Below are positions 23,343-34,322 of a stretch of DNA of 64,000 bases, one piece after another (position 1 is the first letter of the stretch; each line of letters begins with the position of its first letter). A model generated the notes under the pieces. The model had not been told where the DNA came from, searched no databases, and saw only the letters and a program-made list of their open reading frames with translations. The position numbers and the translations under genes are program-made. The stretch is from Piliocolobus tephrosceles (taxonomy: Eukaryota; Chordata; Mammalia; Primates; Cercopithecidae), in assembly GCF_002776525.5 (NCBI RefSeq), contig NC_045436.1:99757696-99821695 (forward strand), given 5' to 3'.

Positions 23343-23700
23343 AGAATACCATAGTGTTTTGAGAGTGTGGACAGTGGACTCAGACTACTGTAGTTATCCT
23401 GGCTCTGTCAGTGCTGAATGTCTGTCCTTAGACAAAACAATGATCTAAATTATGTTCAATAAATGATATCATTTTAAAATATAACTTTTAATTTAGGTAC
23501 AGTATACATACAGAAAAGTACATAGATCCTAAGTGAAAACCTTGATACATTTTTACAAATTGAATACATGCATGTAACCAGTAATCAGATAATGAAATAG
23601 AGTATCAGCCCCCCAGAAACTTCCTCGTGTCATTTTCCAGTAATAAGTCCTTTAGTTTTTTCTTTGTGAACTTTATGTAAATGGAATCATAAAATATGTA

Positions 23701-24391
23701 CACACAGTCCCTGACTTACCATGGTTTGACTTACGACTTTTCTACTTTATGTTGGTGCAAAAGTGATATACATTCAGTAGCAGCTGTACTTGACATTTTG
23801 AATTTTGATATTTTCTCAGGCTAGTGATACGTGGTATATTCCTTTGCAATACTGGGCAGTGTCAATAAGCTGCAGTTTGAAGTCAGCCACATGAATAGGG
23901 TAAACAGATACTTGACTTCCTCCCAAACATCATGCCTGCTAAACTGTCAAGTGTAGGATGCTCCGGTGCCTTCCACCAGCTGTTCTTGAGTCTCCTCAGA
24001 AGAGAGATTGATGACACTGTCTCTGCAGCTTTCTCATCATCCAGCAACTAATTTTAGTTCAATGTTTCAAACATTCTTCAGGCACAGTGAGCTTTCGGCT
24101 GTGTACGTTAATGGTGAGAACCCACACTACTATCCTGTTTTTCACTTTAAGTATAGTATTAAATATATTACATGAGATATTCAAAAGTCTGTTATAAAAT
24201 AGGCTTTGTATTAGATGCTTTTGGCAATCTATAGGCTACTGTAAGTGTTCTGAGCATGTTTAAAGTAGGCTAAGCTAAGCAATGATGTTCAGTAGGTTAG
24301 GTGTATTAATTGCAGTTTCAACTTGTGATATTTCCAACTTATGATGAATTTATCAGGATGTAACCCCATCATAAGTCGAGGAATATCTATG
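23701..24391. mobile_element. Tigger-like (TcMar) DNA transposon
   Basis: The ends are inverted: 'cagtccctgacttaccatggtttgacttacgac' on the left and '..acttatgatgaatttatcaggatgtaaccccatcataagtcgagg' on the right. The L1M reads continuously across the insertion, from 'aaaatatgta' to 'ctctgcc', with a TA at the left junction as expected of mariner-type elements. I do not fix the family name (MER2/MER46/Tigger group). It is non-autonomous. Confidence 0.7.
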
Positions 24392-25142
24392 CTCTGCCTT
24401 AGCTAACATCTTTTAAACAGTTCATGTGTGGTTGTTCCTTTTGTTATGTGGACTTGTAGTTTGTTTAATTTCATTGCTTTATATAATTTCACATATGCAT
24501 ATACCAGAAATTGTTATGTATTCTACTTTGATAAATGGTTGTTTCCAGTTTTTTAGCTACCACAAATGGTACTGCTAGGAACGTTCTTATATATGTCATT
24601 TGGGTAATTTGTCTATGCATTTCTGTCAAATATATACTCAGAAGTGGAATTACTGAATCATAAGGAATGCACATATTTAGATTTTATCAGTTTTCCAGAA
24701 TGGCTAAACCACTTTAAATCTCACCAGCAATCAATGAGAGTTCTAGTTACTCCACATCTTTGCCAACATTTGATTTTGTTTGACTTTTTCAGTTTTGACA
24801 ATTTGGTAAATGTGTAACGATTTCTTTATGGTTTGAATTCTCATTTTTCAGATGTCTTTTTAAAAAAGTTGAGCACCTTTTCATATACTTATTTGACATT
24901 TGAACATTCTTCTTTGAAGAGCTTGTCAATTTTTTGCTCATATTTTCAGTAGGCACCGTGTTGCCTTTTTAAATTGCTGTGTAGGACTTCGTTATAAATT
25001 CTGAATACAGATCCTTTGATGTATAGATTGCAATTATCTTATCTTCTCTTACTACATGATTTGACTTTAGACTCTCTTTACAGTGTATTTTGATGAAATG
25101 AAGTATTCAGTTTTAAAGTAGCCCAATTAATCAATTGTTATG

Positions 25143-25202
25143 TTATATATGTGTGTGTGTGCACGTGTGTGTGTGTGCATGTGTGTGTGCACGCACACAC
25201 AA
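25143..25202. repeat. (GT)n/(AC)n repeat with inverted ends
   Basis: A GT tract with GCAC/GCAT interruptions ends in 'tgtgtgtgcacgcacacaca', which pairs with itself around GCACGC. It lies in the antisense L1M. Confidence 0.9.
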
Positions 25203-25334
25203 ATTTAAATCTAGAACCCCTCTGGAGTTGATTTGTAATAGTCAATTTTTTTTTCCCCCAATAAGGGTGTTCAGGTGACCTAGGTACAGGTTATTGAAAA
25301 AAATTTCCTCTCACTGTACTACAGTATTATTATT

Positions 25335-25950
25335 GTCATAAATCAAGGGATATCAATCAGGATTCAATCAGAGAAGCACCATCGCTAGAAGATAAGCAAA
25401 TGCATAAAGGTTTATTAAATGGATTTGTCCATGTGCAATTGTGGAGGCTGGTTGAACAGGCTAGATGAGGTTATTGCTTCTGTGTCTGGTTCCGGGTAGT
25501 CAAACAGAAAAGAAATATGATTATCCAGTGGGGAAAGTATTGTCAACCGGACCCTGTGAGGATGAGCTAGAACCTGAACAGATAAACTGAAAATCAGGTC
25601 AGTCTCATGACCTCCAAAACCCCACCTGCAGTGATGGATCCGCAAAAGTGGATATGCTTTCTATGGAGCTAACACATCTAGTCCAGGGCTCAGGAAAACT
25701 GAAGGAGGAACTGCTGGACCTGCAGGTCCGGCTGCTGCCCTGCACCAATGGGCGAGCCGCCAGGTAAGTGACAGTACGAATGAGCTGCAACAGCACCTGT
25801 ATTCTGTGCAAACTTTGGGAATACGTTTTTAAAAATGTGCCTGCTGCTTCACCTCCAGGCTCCAAATCTGATGCCAAATGTCTTTTTTGGTCCACACTGA
25901 TTAGGAAATACGCAGGAAAGGGAATGTTAAGAAACATAATTCCAGTTTAG
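25335..25950. repeat. LTR-like repeat nested in L1M, family not assigned
   Basis: It begins near 'atatcaatcaggattcaatcagagaagcaccatcgctagaag', the complement of a common LTR 3' end. It continues with 'aaaggtttattaaatgg' (complement of an AATAAA region) and 'caattgtggaggctgg'. L1M sequence resumes after about 25950. It is GC-richer than its surroundings at 25690-25770. Orientation is probably minus. Confidence 0.45.
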
Positions 25951-27204
25951 TTATGATACAATATAAATCCACCTTTTCTTGTATATGTGGGTCTCCTTCA
26001 GAACTCCCTGTTCTTTTCTATTAGTTTATTCATATATTCTTGTCACAAATCACACTTTTTAACTAATATAGCTTATAATGGGACTTGATATTTGATAATG
26101 TAAATCCTCCAGATACTTCCTTCCACAGATTGCTTTAAATAGGTAACCTTTTGCATTTAGATTTAAATTTTAACATGAACTTGTCAATTTCCAAACAGAC
26201 TGCTGGGATTTAATTGAGATTGCATTAAATTTATATACCATTTGGAGCGTAACTGAAAAATTTACATTATTGGACCTTTTAATCTAAGAACATGATTTAT
26301 CCTTTCATTTTATTAGGTCATCTTTAATGTCTTCATGTTTTTTTAATTTCCAGGGTAAAACCCTGGCATACATTTTATTACCTGTATGCTTTTTAATGTT
26401 ATTCAAAGTATTATCTATCAAAATAATCCATTTTCTATTTTTAAATTATAGGTATGTGTAAATATAATTTATTTTAATTTGTCATAGTCAAAAATCTTGC
26501 TAAGCTTACTTTTTGTTACTGTTTTCTGAATACTTTTCAAAGTTTCTACATAAAAAATCATTTTAAAAACTTAGCTAATAATTACAGATTTAGTTCTCTT
26601 TTTTCATTCATATAAGTATTATTTCTTTTACTTGTTTTCTTGTACTAGCTAGGAACTCAGCTAAATGTTGAACAGAAATGGCCATAATTCACCATTTAAA
26701 TAATTTGCCATTAAGTCTAATGTTTATTGTATGATTTTGTAGATACTCTATCAGCTTAAGGAATATTCCTTCTAGTCCTATGTTGAGAAGAATTTTGCTA
26801 TGATGGATATCATGGTAAAATTCCACTGAAACTGCTTTCCATTGTACTTTATGAATATTAGAGGTTGCTAATGGAGGTGCCTAGAAATCATTTTTCTTCC
26901 CATTCTAAGTTCTAGCAAACAGACCTTCTTTATAGCCTAAGAGTGTTACTTACTCTTCTACAATACCTATTTCTTGGATACAAACCTATAATGACAACAT
27001 TTTTGGTTTCATACACTCATCAATTTATTATTAAGAATTGAAAGAAAGTGAAGTTTCATTAAAATAGTTTTTGACACACAGAGAAAGATTAGGGATCTTT
27101 GAGGAGGTGTAGATACCATAGGTATAAAAGTTCTTGCAGATTCTGTTCTCATGTGTTCTGATGGAGCTGGGGCTCTTTGGGGAAAAGAGCAGTTTATTTA
27201 AAAT

Positions 27205-27418
27205 AGAGTGTATGGCATATTGTTTAAAAGCTTGGGCTCTGGAGCCAAACTCCCTGAGTTCAAAATGTCTGCTCTACCACTTATGGATTACATTATGTAG
27301 GTAATTTAAATTTCAGTTTCCTCATTTGCTAAGAGAGTGAATGTAACAATTTATACCTATGGGATTGTAGTAGGATTAAAAGAGTTTGTATGTAATATGC
27401 AAGCAACAGTGTCTGCAA
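27205..27418 (+). repeat. MIR SINE
   Basis: Sense MIR: 'tggcatattgtttaaaagcttgggctctggagccaaactccctgagttcaaaatgtctgctctaccacttatgg', then 'tttcagtttcctcatttgc', then 'gggattgtagtaggattaaaagag'. Confidence 0.88.
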
Positions 27419-27424
27419 AGATGG

Positions 27425-27632
27425 GAAAAATAGACACTGGGAACTACTAGAAGGGGAAGGAGGAAGAGGGGCAAGGTTTGAAAAACTACCCATCAGGTAT
27501 TGTGCTCACCACCTGGGTGGCAGATCATTCATATACCAAACCTCGGCAACACAGAATTTACCCATGTAACCAACCTGCACATGTTTCCCTTGTACCTAAA
27601 GTAAAAGTCAAAAACAAAAACAAACAAAAACA
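27425..27632 (+). repeat. L1 LINE 3' end, 5' truncated
   Basis: 'gaagaggggcaaggtttgaaaaactacccatcaggtattgtgctcaccacctgggtggcagatcattcatac', then 'catgtaaccaacctgcacatg', then an A-rich tail of CAAAAA repeats, is the sense L1 3' UTR of a primate-age (L1PB/L1MA-like) copy. An Alu follows just beyond the tail. Confidence 0.85.
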
Positions 27633-27657
27633 GTATTTGGGATATAAGAATCACTCA

Positions 27658-27955
27658 GCCAGGCACAATGGCTCACATCTGTAATCCCAGCACTTTGGGA
27701 GGTCGAGGCAGGCAGAGCACCTGGGGTCAGGAGTTTGACACCAGCCTGGCAACATGATGAAACCCTGTCTCTACTAAAAATACAAAAATTAGCCAGGGGT
27801 GGTGGCACATGCATGTAATCCCAGCTACTCAAGAGGCTGAGGCAGGAGAATTCCTTGAACCCCAGAGGCGGAAATTTCAGTGGGCCGAGATCATGCCACT
27901 GCATTCCACTCCAAACTGGGTGGCAGAGTGAGGCTCTCTATCAAAAAAAAAAGAA
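27658..27955 (+). mobile_element. Alu SINE (AluS type)
   Basis: Full dimeric Alu in sense orientation with an A-run at about 27942-27959. It faces the antisense Alu at 28312, about 350 bp away. Confidence 0.95.
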
Positions 27956-28311
27956 AAGGAGTCACCCAAATAAGTGTTCTTCTTCGTCATCATTAAAGTA
28001 ACAGTATCATCACGTGTTTTCCTGGCAATAGCTGGCCTGTTTTCCACTAATAAGAGGTAGAAAAGGCATTGAAACAGTTAAAGGGAGTGATGAAAATTGA
28101 ATACTTATATGACATACAATTTTTAGTGAAAAGTAGCATTCAGTGTTGTACAACTATAGATAAGACTATAAGGTCACAATATATTTACTTATATCATCAG
28201 AGTAGCTTTATTAACATTCTTATTTCAAGCAATGTTCTTTTTATTCTGTTGTTTGTCAGCTTTTAGTCAAATATTACCTGAGCTCAATGGATATCAACAA
28301 AATGAACCATT

Positions 28312-28601
28312 TTTAAATTTTTATTTTATTTATGTATTTATTTTGAGACAGAGCTTTTGCTCTTGTTGCCCAGGCTAGAATGCAATGCAATGGAACAATC
28401 TTGGCTCACCACAACCTCCACCTCCCGGGTTCAAGCCATTCTCCTGCCTCAGCCTCCCCAGTAGCTGGGATTACAGGTATGCACCACCACGACTGGCTAA
28501 TTTTGTATTTTTAGTAGAGACGGGGTTTCTCCATGTTGGTCAGGCTGGTCTTGAACTCCTGACCTCAGGTGATCCACCTGCCTCAGCCTCGGCGCCCGGC
28601 C
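28312..28601 (-). mobile_element. Alu SINE, antisense, with small deletion
   Basis: Complement of Alu with perfect flanking AAAATGAACC (28299-28308 and 28602-28611). About 35 bp normally reading 'ccaaagtgctgggattacaggcgtgagccacc' are missing between 'gcctcagcctc' and 'ggcgcccggcc' near 28590. Confidence 0.95.
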
Positions 28602-28724
28602 AAAATGAACCTTCTTTTGTTTTTTTCCACAAGCATTTTACTGTTGCTGCATATGATTATTTTGCAGGAAAAATGCTAGCATTCCACCAAAGATTAATAC
28701 ATTTATTCTATTGTATAGTTTTAT

Positions 28725-29075
28725 TGCTGAGAAGTGACTGTTCAGCCAGGGACCTACTTTTCTCAGCTCTCCCCACCTTGAATCTGGGGGTTGGGAGGGC
28801 ATGTGAGTAATTCTGCAATGTAGAATGACGAGTGGAAGTGATGTGTGGATAAGAAGCAAATGTGTCTTCTCTCAATCTCTATTTTATTCACTGGCTGAAG
28901 AAAGAGGAGGCAGCCAAAAGATAAAGAGAGATCTGTTCCCTGACAGATCACCATGAAGTCCTCTGAACCAGAAAAAAAAAAAAAAAAAAAAAAAAAGATG
29001 TTGATGTGAGCCAGAATTATACTACTTTGTTAAGTCTCTGTGACTTCAGGGTTTTTCAGTATAGCAGCTACATTC
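28725..29075 (+). repeat. LTR-like ancient repeat, family not assigned
   Basis: 'gactgttcagccagggacctacttttctcagctctcc', 'gaatgacgagtggaagtgatgtgtg' and, beyond an A-run, 'actttgttaagtctctgtgacttcagggtttttcagtatagcagcta' follow a repeat also seen at 56285 and 61275. A run of 25 A interrupts it at 28972-28996. Confidence 0.45.
28972..28996. repeat. Run of 25 A
   Basis: An uninterrupted A-run inside the ancient LTR-like repeat. No SINE or LINE body adjoins it, so it may be local expansion rather than an insertion tail. Confidence 0.9.
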
Positions 29076-29221
29076 TTCAAGATATGATTCAATATCCTGA
29101 TGAATCAAAACTGAGAAGAGAATAATGTATTTATTAAGGTAAGAGATGTAGGGAAGACACGTTTGAGTCCATTTTGCTTTAGATGTCTTTATTGATCTGA
29201 GTTTTTCAAGCAAATAAAATA

Positions 29222-29523
29222 TTTTTTTTTTTTTTCCTTTAACATGGAATCTTGCTCTGTTGCCCAGGCTGGAGTGCAGCTGTTCCATCTCGGCTCACTC
29301 CAACCTCCACCTCTCAGGAACAAGCGATTCCTGTGCCTCAGCCTCCCGAGTGGCTGGAATTACAGGTGCCTGCCACCACACCTGGATAATTTTCGTGGTT
29401 TTAGTAGAGGTAGATTTTCACTATGTTGGCCAGTCTGGTCTTGAACTCCTGACCTTAAGTGATCCACCCGCCTTGGCATCTCAAAGTGCTGGGATTACAG
29501 GTGTGAGCCACCACGCCCAGTCT
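29222..29523 (-). mobile_element. Alu SINE, antisense (AluS type)
   Basis: Complement of a full Alu from a T-run and 'ggaatcttgctctgttgcccaggctgg' to 'gggattacaggtgtgagccaccacgccca'. Confidence 0.94.
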
Positions 29524-29529
29524 CTGGCC

Positions 29530-30090
29530 ATAATCTTTATAGTTATATTTTACAACCCATTTGGAAGTGGTAAAATCTGCTTGCAAACTTTTGTAACATG
29601 GTCGGAAGGTGGATGTGGAAAAGCCATTCCTTTTGTTGAGAACTTTGTGTTTGAATAGTTTTATCTAAAAGTTGGCTGAAGAGAGAGATAAGACTAAAGG
29701 GCATAGGCAAGTAACAGAAGATTATTTAAATGCCTTCTCAGAGTTTGGGTTCATTGATCTAGAAGGCATCTTCTTTCGTTGAGATCAGTTATGGCTTTAG
29801 GTGGGCGAGTAGTCTGTGCAGGGCACTTAGACAACAAGGGATCTGAACTTCCTGCAAGAAATATGAGAGAGGGAGGAAGTGCTGCTATACAGATATAGCG
29901 TGGGAAGAGTTAAAAAAAAAACAAAAAAAAAAAAACTATTTTTTCTGCCATGATGGGACTTTGAAAAACAGAAATGTCTAATGCAAAAGTTTGAAGGTTT
30001 TGTTAGTGAGGCATGCATTGTGAAAAAATGTGTGCTTGTTCATGCTTAAGTGTTTTAAATAAACAAATTATATTTCTGATTTAATTTGCT
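29530..30090. other. Unassigned sequence
   Basis: No repeat or gene recognised. A-runs occur near 29912-29935. Confidence 0.4.
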
Positions 30091-30113
30091 TCTAAAACAG
30101 ATATAACATGTAT

Positions 30114-30432
30114 CAGAGGCTGGGAAGGGTAGTGGGGGTGGGGAGAAATTTGGGATGGTTACTGGATTTTAAAAAATGGTTAGAAAGAATAAGACCTGGT
30201 ATTTAATAGCACAGTGGGGGAACTATAGTCAATAATTAAAGTGTATATTTAAAAATAACTAAATGAGTATAATAGGATTGTTTGTAATACAAAGGACAAA
30301 TGTTTGATGGGATGGATGCTTCATTTACCATGATATGATTACTATGCATTGCTTGCATGCCTTTGTCAAAGTGTCTCATGTACCTCATAAATATATACAC
30401 TTACCATGTACCTGCAAAAATTAAAAATAAAA
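30114..30432 (+). repeat. L1 LINE 3' end, 5' truncated, with perfect TSD
   Basis: 'cagaggctgggaagggtagtgggggtgggg', 'gaaagaataagacctggtatttaatagcacagtggggg' and 'tataaatatatacacttaccatgtacctgcaaaaattaaaaat' are the sense L1MA/L1PB-like 3' end. The flanking 20 bp AAAACAGATATAACATGTAT is present at 30094-30113 and 30433-30452 without a difference. The first few A are shared with the tail. Confidence 0.93.
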
Positions 30433-30484
30433 AAAACAGATATAACATGTATGGACACAGGGACAGAATGGTTCAGGGACTGTA

Positions 30485-30595
30485 ATAGTGTTCCATTGCA
30501 TACATATGCTACATTTTCTTTGTCTACTCATCTGTTGGTGGCACTTAAGTGATTTCATGCATTGGTGATTATGAATAATACATGTCCTTTTCTTT
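30485..30595 (-). repeat. L1 LINE fragment, antisense
   Basis: 'gtaatagtgttccattgcatacatatgctacattttctttgtctactcatctgttggtggcacttaagtgatt' is the complement of L1 ORF2 3' sequence. Confidence 0.7.
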
Positions 30596-30599
30596 CATT

Positions 30600-32135
30600 T
30601 ATTTTTACATTTGTCTTTCTTTTCCTTTCGCTTTTTTATTCCTAGAAGTATTTTAATATTAATGTGTAAATTATGATTGTGTTAAATAACTTCATTTTGA
30701 TGCCTTTTTTGGTTATTATTTTTGGGGATTGAAGAAAATAGTGTTTTTTTTTAATGTATCTAACATCAAGGCTCTTATTTGTTTCTCAATTAACATTATT
30801 AGTGACAAAATAGTGACCAAAATCAACCTTGATCAGTGAAACAATTGTGTAGCACCCAATCCTTCCCTATCCTACACAATATGAAAGCTACATCTTTGTG
30901 TCAGCTCTCTAAGTTGGATGGAAGAAGCTTCAGCTAAAATTGATCAGCATGAAATTTTGTAAAATTTAACTATTTTTTGGCCTGGAAATTAAACTGATGT
31001 ATTACCAGAAAAGTTGATTTTTTGGTAAGTAGTATTTTACTCTATCCTGTTTAAAATTATTCAGGGAATCCAATCTGACAAATCAGGCATCTGGAAAATT
31101 TTTCTGGAAATTGAAAATGTTTAAGAAATAACTTTTATAGAAACTAAAACTAAACATAATTTTGGATTATTAATTTGAAGGAACATCTATCAAGTACTTC
31201 ATTATCTTTCTCTGACGCCAGATTATATTTTTCTTTATTGCTGGAATACAGCTTTGGCTGTCCTTTGTGGCCCTCTCAATCAATTCCATCCTATTTTGTT
31301 GGGCAGTATTTGTGTCATGCATTTACATTTTAAAAGTTGTAGTCTAGGCAATGTGACTTTCAAACAATTGACAAACCTATTCCCATGTCAAACCCTTTGC
31401 TTAATCAGCAGTCACTTTATTCCCACTCTTTTCAAAGGCACTCGAACTGCCTGAAAAGCTAAGGGACAATTCAAGTGAGTGTGCTGGGCTGGTCCCCTCC
31501 AGTGTCCGTCTATTCAAATTCACCCATGTAATCTAGTGAAGAAGGGGTGTGCTTCAACAGCACCATCACAGGAATAAGGAACAGACGTCATAAAATAAAA
31601 GAAGAAACGTTTCCTTCCAGAAGAAGGAGTTGATTATCCGTATGTGAGTGTGTGGCAGTTCCAAGGTTGAGAATAAAAACTAAAGTTAGAGAAAGGAAAC
31701 ACTTTACATTAGCAGCACATGGTCTTACAAGACCTTCTTGTTTGGCAAAAAAACCCTGAATGGTTTTATTGAGTATTATGTTGCCCTACCCATCAATTGT
31801 TTGACTCTGATGATCATTTTCTACCATGTCAATTTAAACATGCATTGAATATCATTCAGAGTCCTGTCCCTGATGCTTAGGTGCTTAGGCATAAAACTAT
31901 TAAAATATTATTGATAACAGATGAGTTTTCATTTGTCTGTTGGTTTTACCAGAGAGTATTCGATACTAGCAAGCTTAAGTCCCTTGGACCTCTGAAAAAA
32001 TACTTTAGTTTTTACTGTGTTTGGGAATTCAGATTTGATCATAAGTAAATATAACAAAAAACTGAAATACAAATAGTTTTAAATATAAATAAAACATTCA
32101 ATATGATAAATTTATTTGACTGTATCAATTTCTTA
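30600..32135. other. Unassigned AT-rich sequence
   Basis: No repeat, RNA or gene recognised in 1.5 kb. Confidence 0.4.
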
Positions 32136-32150
32136 AAAAATTTTTGAATG

Positions 32151-32452
32151 GGCCGGGCGCGGTGGCTCAAGCCTGTAATCCCAGCACTTTGGGAGGCCGA
32201 GACGGGCAGATCACGAGGTCAGGAGATCGAGACCATCCTGGCTAACACAGTGAAACCCCGTCTCTACTAAAAAAAAAAAAATACAAAAAACTAGCCGGGC
32301 ATGGTGGCGGGCGCCTGTAGTCCCAGCTACTCAGGAGGCTGAGGCAGGAGAATGGCCTAAACCCGGGAGGCAGAGCTTGCAGTGAGCTGAGATCCGGCCA
32401 CTGCACTTCAGCCTGGATGACAGAGCGAGACTCCATCTCAAAAAAAAAAAAA
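32151..32452 (+). mobile_element. Young Alu, AluYR-like
   Basis: Well-preserved full Alu beginning GGCCGGGCGCGGTGG. It carries 'ggtggctcaagcctgtaatccc' and 'gagatccggccactgcact', the same two states as the copies at 16327 and 57637. Flanks 'aaaaaatttttgaatg' (32135-32150) and 'aaaattttgaatg' (about 32450-32462) form the target-site duplication. Confidence 0.96.
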
Positions 32453-32744
32453 ATTTTGAATGGATAGGAAGTATAATGTGGAGCTGAAACTTGAGAAAGA
32501 TGCATGCTTTCATGACAAGTAATTTTGTGACCATTTAAATTTCCAATTTAACAGTGTTTTAAGTAGACAGTTGTAAGATGGCTATGTTAAAAATGTGACT
32601 ATGGACATATCAGAGAAGTAAATGTTTATGTTAGAGAATAGAGAATACAAAGGGAAGGATGACAGTATTTCTCTTGATGTATTCCCAACCACTAGCTCTG
32701 AGAGCCAAATTTAACTGTCACTTCAACATTGTCCACCTTGGGAA

Positions 32745-32895
32745 AAGCATAATTTTAGAGTTAGACAAACACATTTGAGCTTTATTTGGGTCAGTAGCTG
32801 TGTGACCAGGAGAAATTATTTTACAACCTTGGAGCTTCAATTTTCATTATTAATAAATACTATTTCCACCCCCACCCAGGGCTGTCTTGACTTCT
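32745..32895 (+). repeat. MIR SINE fragment
   Basis: 'gttagacaaacacatttgagc', 'cagtagctgtgtgaccaggagaaattattttacaaccttggagcttcaattttcattattaataaatac' follow the MIR core and 3' half. Confidence 0.7.
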
Positions 32896-33054
32896 ACATG
32901 GTAGCTATGAGTAGTTTTCCCTTAAATCTTTGTCTAAATATATTAAACACTTGAGAATAAGAATAAAATCATTCATATTTCAAAGGTATTTTATTATGAT
33001 TAGGTCTGTATATTTTGTCATATTTGATGTACTTATCCTTTCTTAAATATGTCA

Positions 33055-33382
33055 AGCAGTCAGAACACACACATTTATCAATTAACTTTGATGTAGTATA
33101 TGAGTATAGTTCATTGCACACCAAACCAATACAATATTAACATCAAAGATAACTCTTCACAGATCGCCATAGCATATATAATAATGAAAAAGTTTGAAAT
33201 ATCCTGAGAAGTATCAAAATGTGGAAGAGATACAAAGTGAGCAAATGCTGTTGGAAAAAAATGGCACCAATGGACTTGCTTGACAAAGGGCTGCTACAAA
33301 CCTTCAATTTGTGAAAAATGTAGTATCTGCAGCATGAACTAAAGTGAAGAGTAATGAAATGGGGTATCTGTACAGATATTAA
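33055..33382 (-). mobile_element. Tigger1 DNA transposon, 5' terminal fragment
   Basis: The order 'agcagtcagaacacacacatttatca', 'aacatcaaagataactcttcacagatcgccat', 'gaaaaagtttgaaatatcctgagaagtatcaaaatg', 'gagcaaatgctgttggaaaaaaatggcaccaatggacttgcttgac', 'ccttcaatttgtgaaaaatgtagtatctgc' and the end 'atgaaatggggtatctgta' matches the Tigger1 left end read in reverse. The transposase coding region is absent. Confidence 0.85.
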
Positions 33383-33978
33383 ACTGAATTAAATATTTCC
33401 ATTTGGTTCAATGAAAAAAAAATGTCACAATGAGAATTTCACTATTTCTCCTGGAGTAACAGATGTACGGGTTTTCATTGTTTCTTGATTAATTTTTGCA
33501 AATAGTTTTGCCTGCTACCTTTTAATTTAGGTTGAATTTAAAACTCACTGTTGTTTAGCTTGTGGAGTTTTGGGTTCCTTTGTTCTATATATTAGATGCG
33601 GACTCTTTGGAGTAACTTGGCTTCATTTCTGCTCTCTTTTTATTATTACATCTGGGGGTTTTCAAAATGGCTGGAATTCAAATTAAGTTTGGTGTCAGGA
33701 AACAGGGAACCCCAGAAGAGACTAAGGGAAAGAGGTACTGGGTACTGCCTTTAGATGAGATTTACACATGAAACAGATTTCAACAAAATGTACGAAATCA
33801 CAGCAAATTTTTTAAAATTAGGAATTCATTGCCTACTATGTGTTAGGCACTATCTCAGATTCTCAGGGCATGGACAGTTTAGGGAAGCTGACATTACCGA
33901 AAAAGATGTTGCTACTATAATAACATTTGAAACTTACACTAATGTGCTTCTAAACATTCCTTTTAATAATCCTTCCAC

Positions 33979-34314
33979 CAGCGGTTCTCAACCCCAGGCA
34001 GCAGACTGGTACCTGTGGCCTATTAGGACCTGGGCTGCATAGCAGGAGGTTAGTGGCAGGCGAGCAGCATTACCGCCTGAGCTCAGTCTCCTGTCACATC
34101 AGTGGGGCCATAAATTCTCATAGGAGCACGTACCCTATTGTGAACTGTGCATGCAAGGGATCCCGGATGCAAGTTCTTTATGAGAGTCTAATGCCTGATG
34201 ATTTGAGGTGGAACAGTTTCATCCAGAAACAATCCCCAGCCCCCTACCCACCATCCATGGAAAAATAGTCTTCCAGGAAACCAGTTCTTGGTGCTGAAAA
34301 GTTGGGAACCACTG
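33979..34314 (+). mobile_element. hAT-type MITE (Charlie group)
   Basis: The 336 bp element has terminal inverted repeats CAGCGGTTCTCAACC and GTTGGGAACCACTG. The interior reads 'ggcctattaggacctgggctgcatagcaggaggttag', 'cctgagctcagtctcctgtcacatcagtgg' and 'tctaatgcctgatgatttgaggtggaacagtttcatcc'. The same family occurs inverted at 50735-51080. The 8 bp flanks (CCTTCCAC, CCTTAGAT) agree at only five of eight positions. Confidence 0.8.
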
Positions 34315-34322
34315 CCTTAGAT

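Larger units (their letters stand above)
23455..26870 (-). repeat. Long antisense L1M LINE with nested insertions
   Basis: The plus strand reads as the complement of an old L1 from the 3' UTR into ORF2. In order it shows 'atttaggtacagtatacatacag' (3' UTR), 'gtttccagttttttagctacc', 'ctcagaagtggaattactgaatca', 'ctccacatctttgccaacatttg', 'gagcaccttttcatatactt', 'tgttgagaagaattttgctatgatggatatc'. It is interrupted by a Tigger-like element (23701-24391) and an LTR-like repeat (about 25335-25950). No open reverse-transcriptase frame survives. Confidence 0.8.

Noticed and set aside
28385..28810. 141-codon open frame
   Set aside because: The first half is antisense Alu and the rest runs into an ancient repeat.
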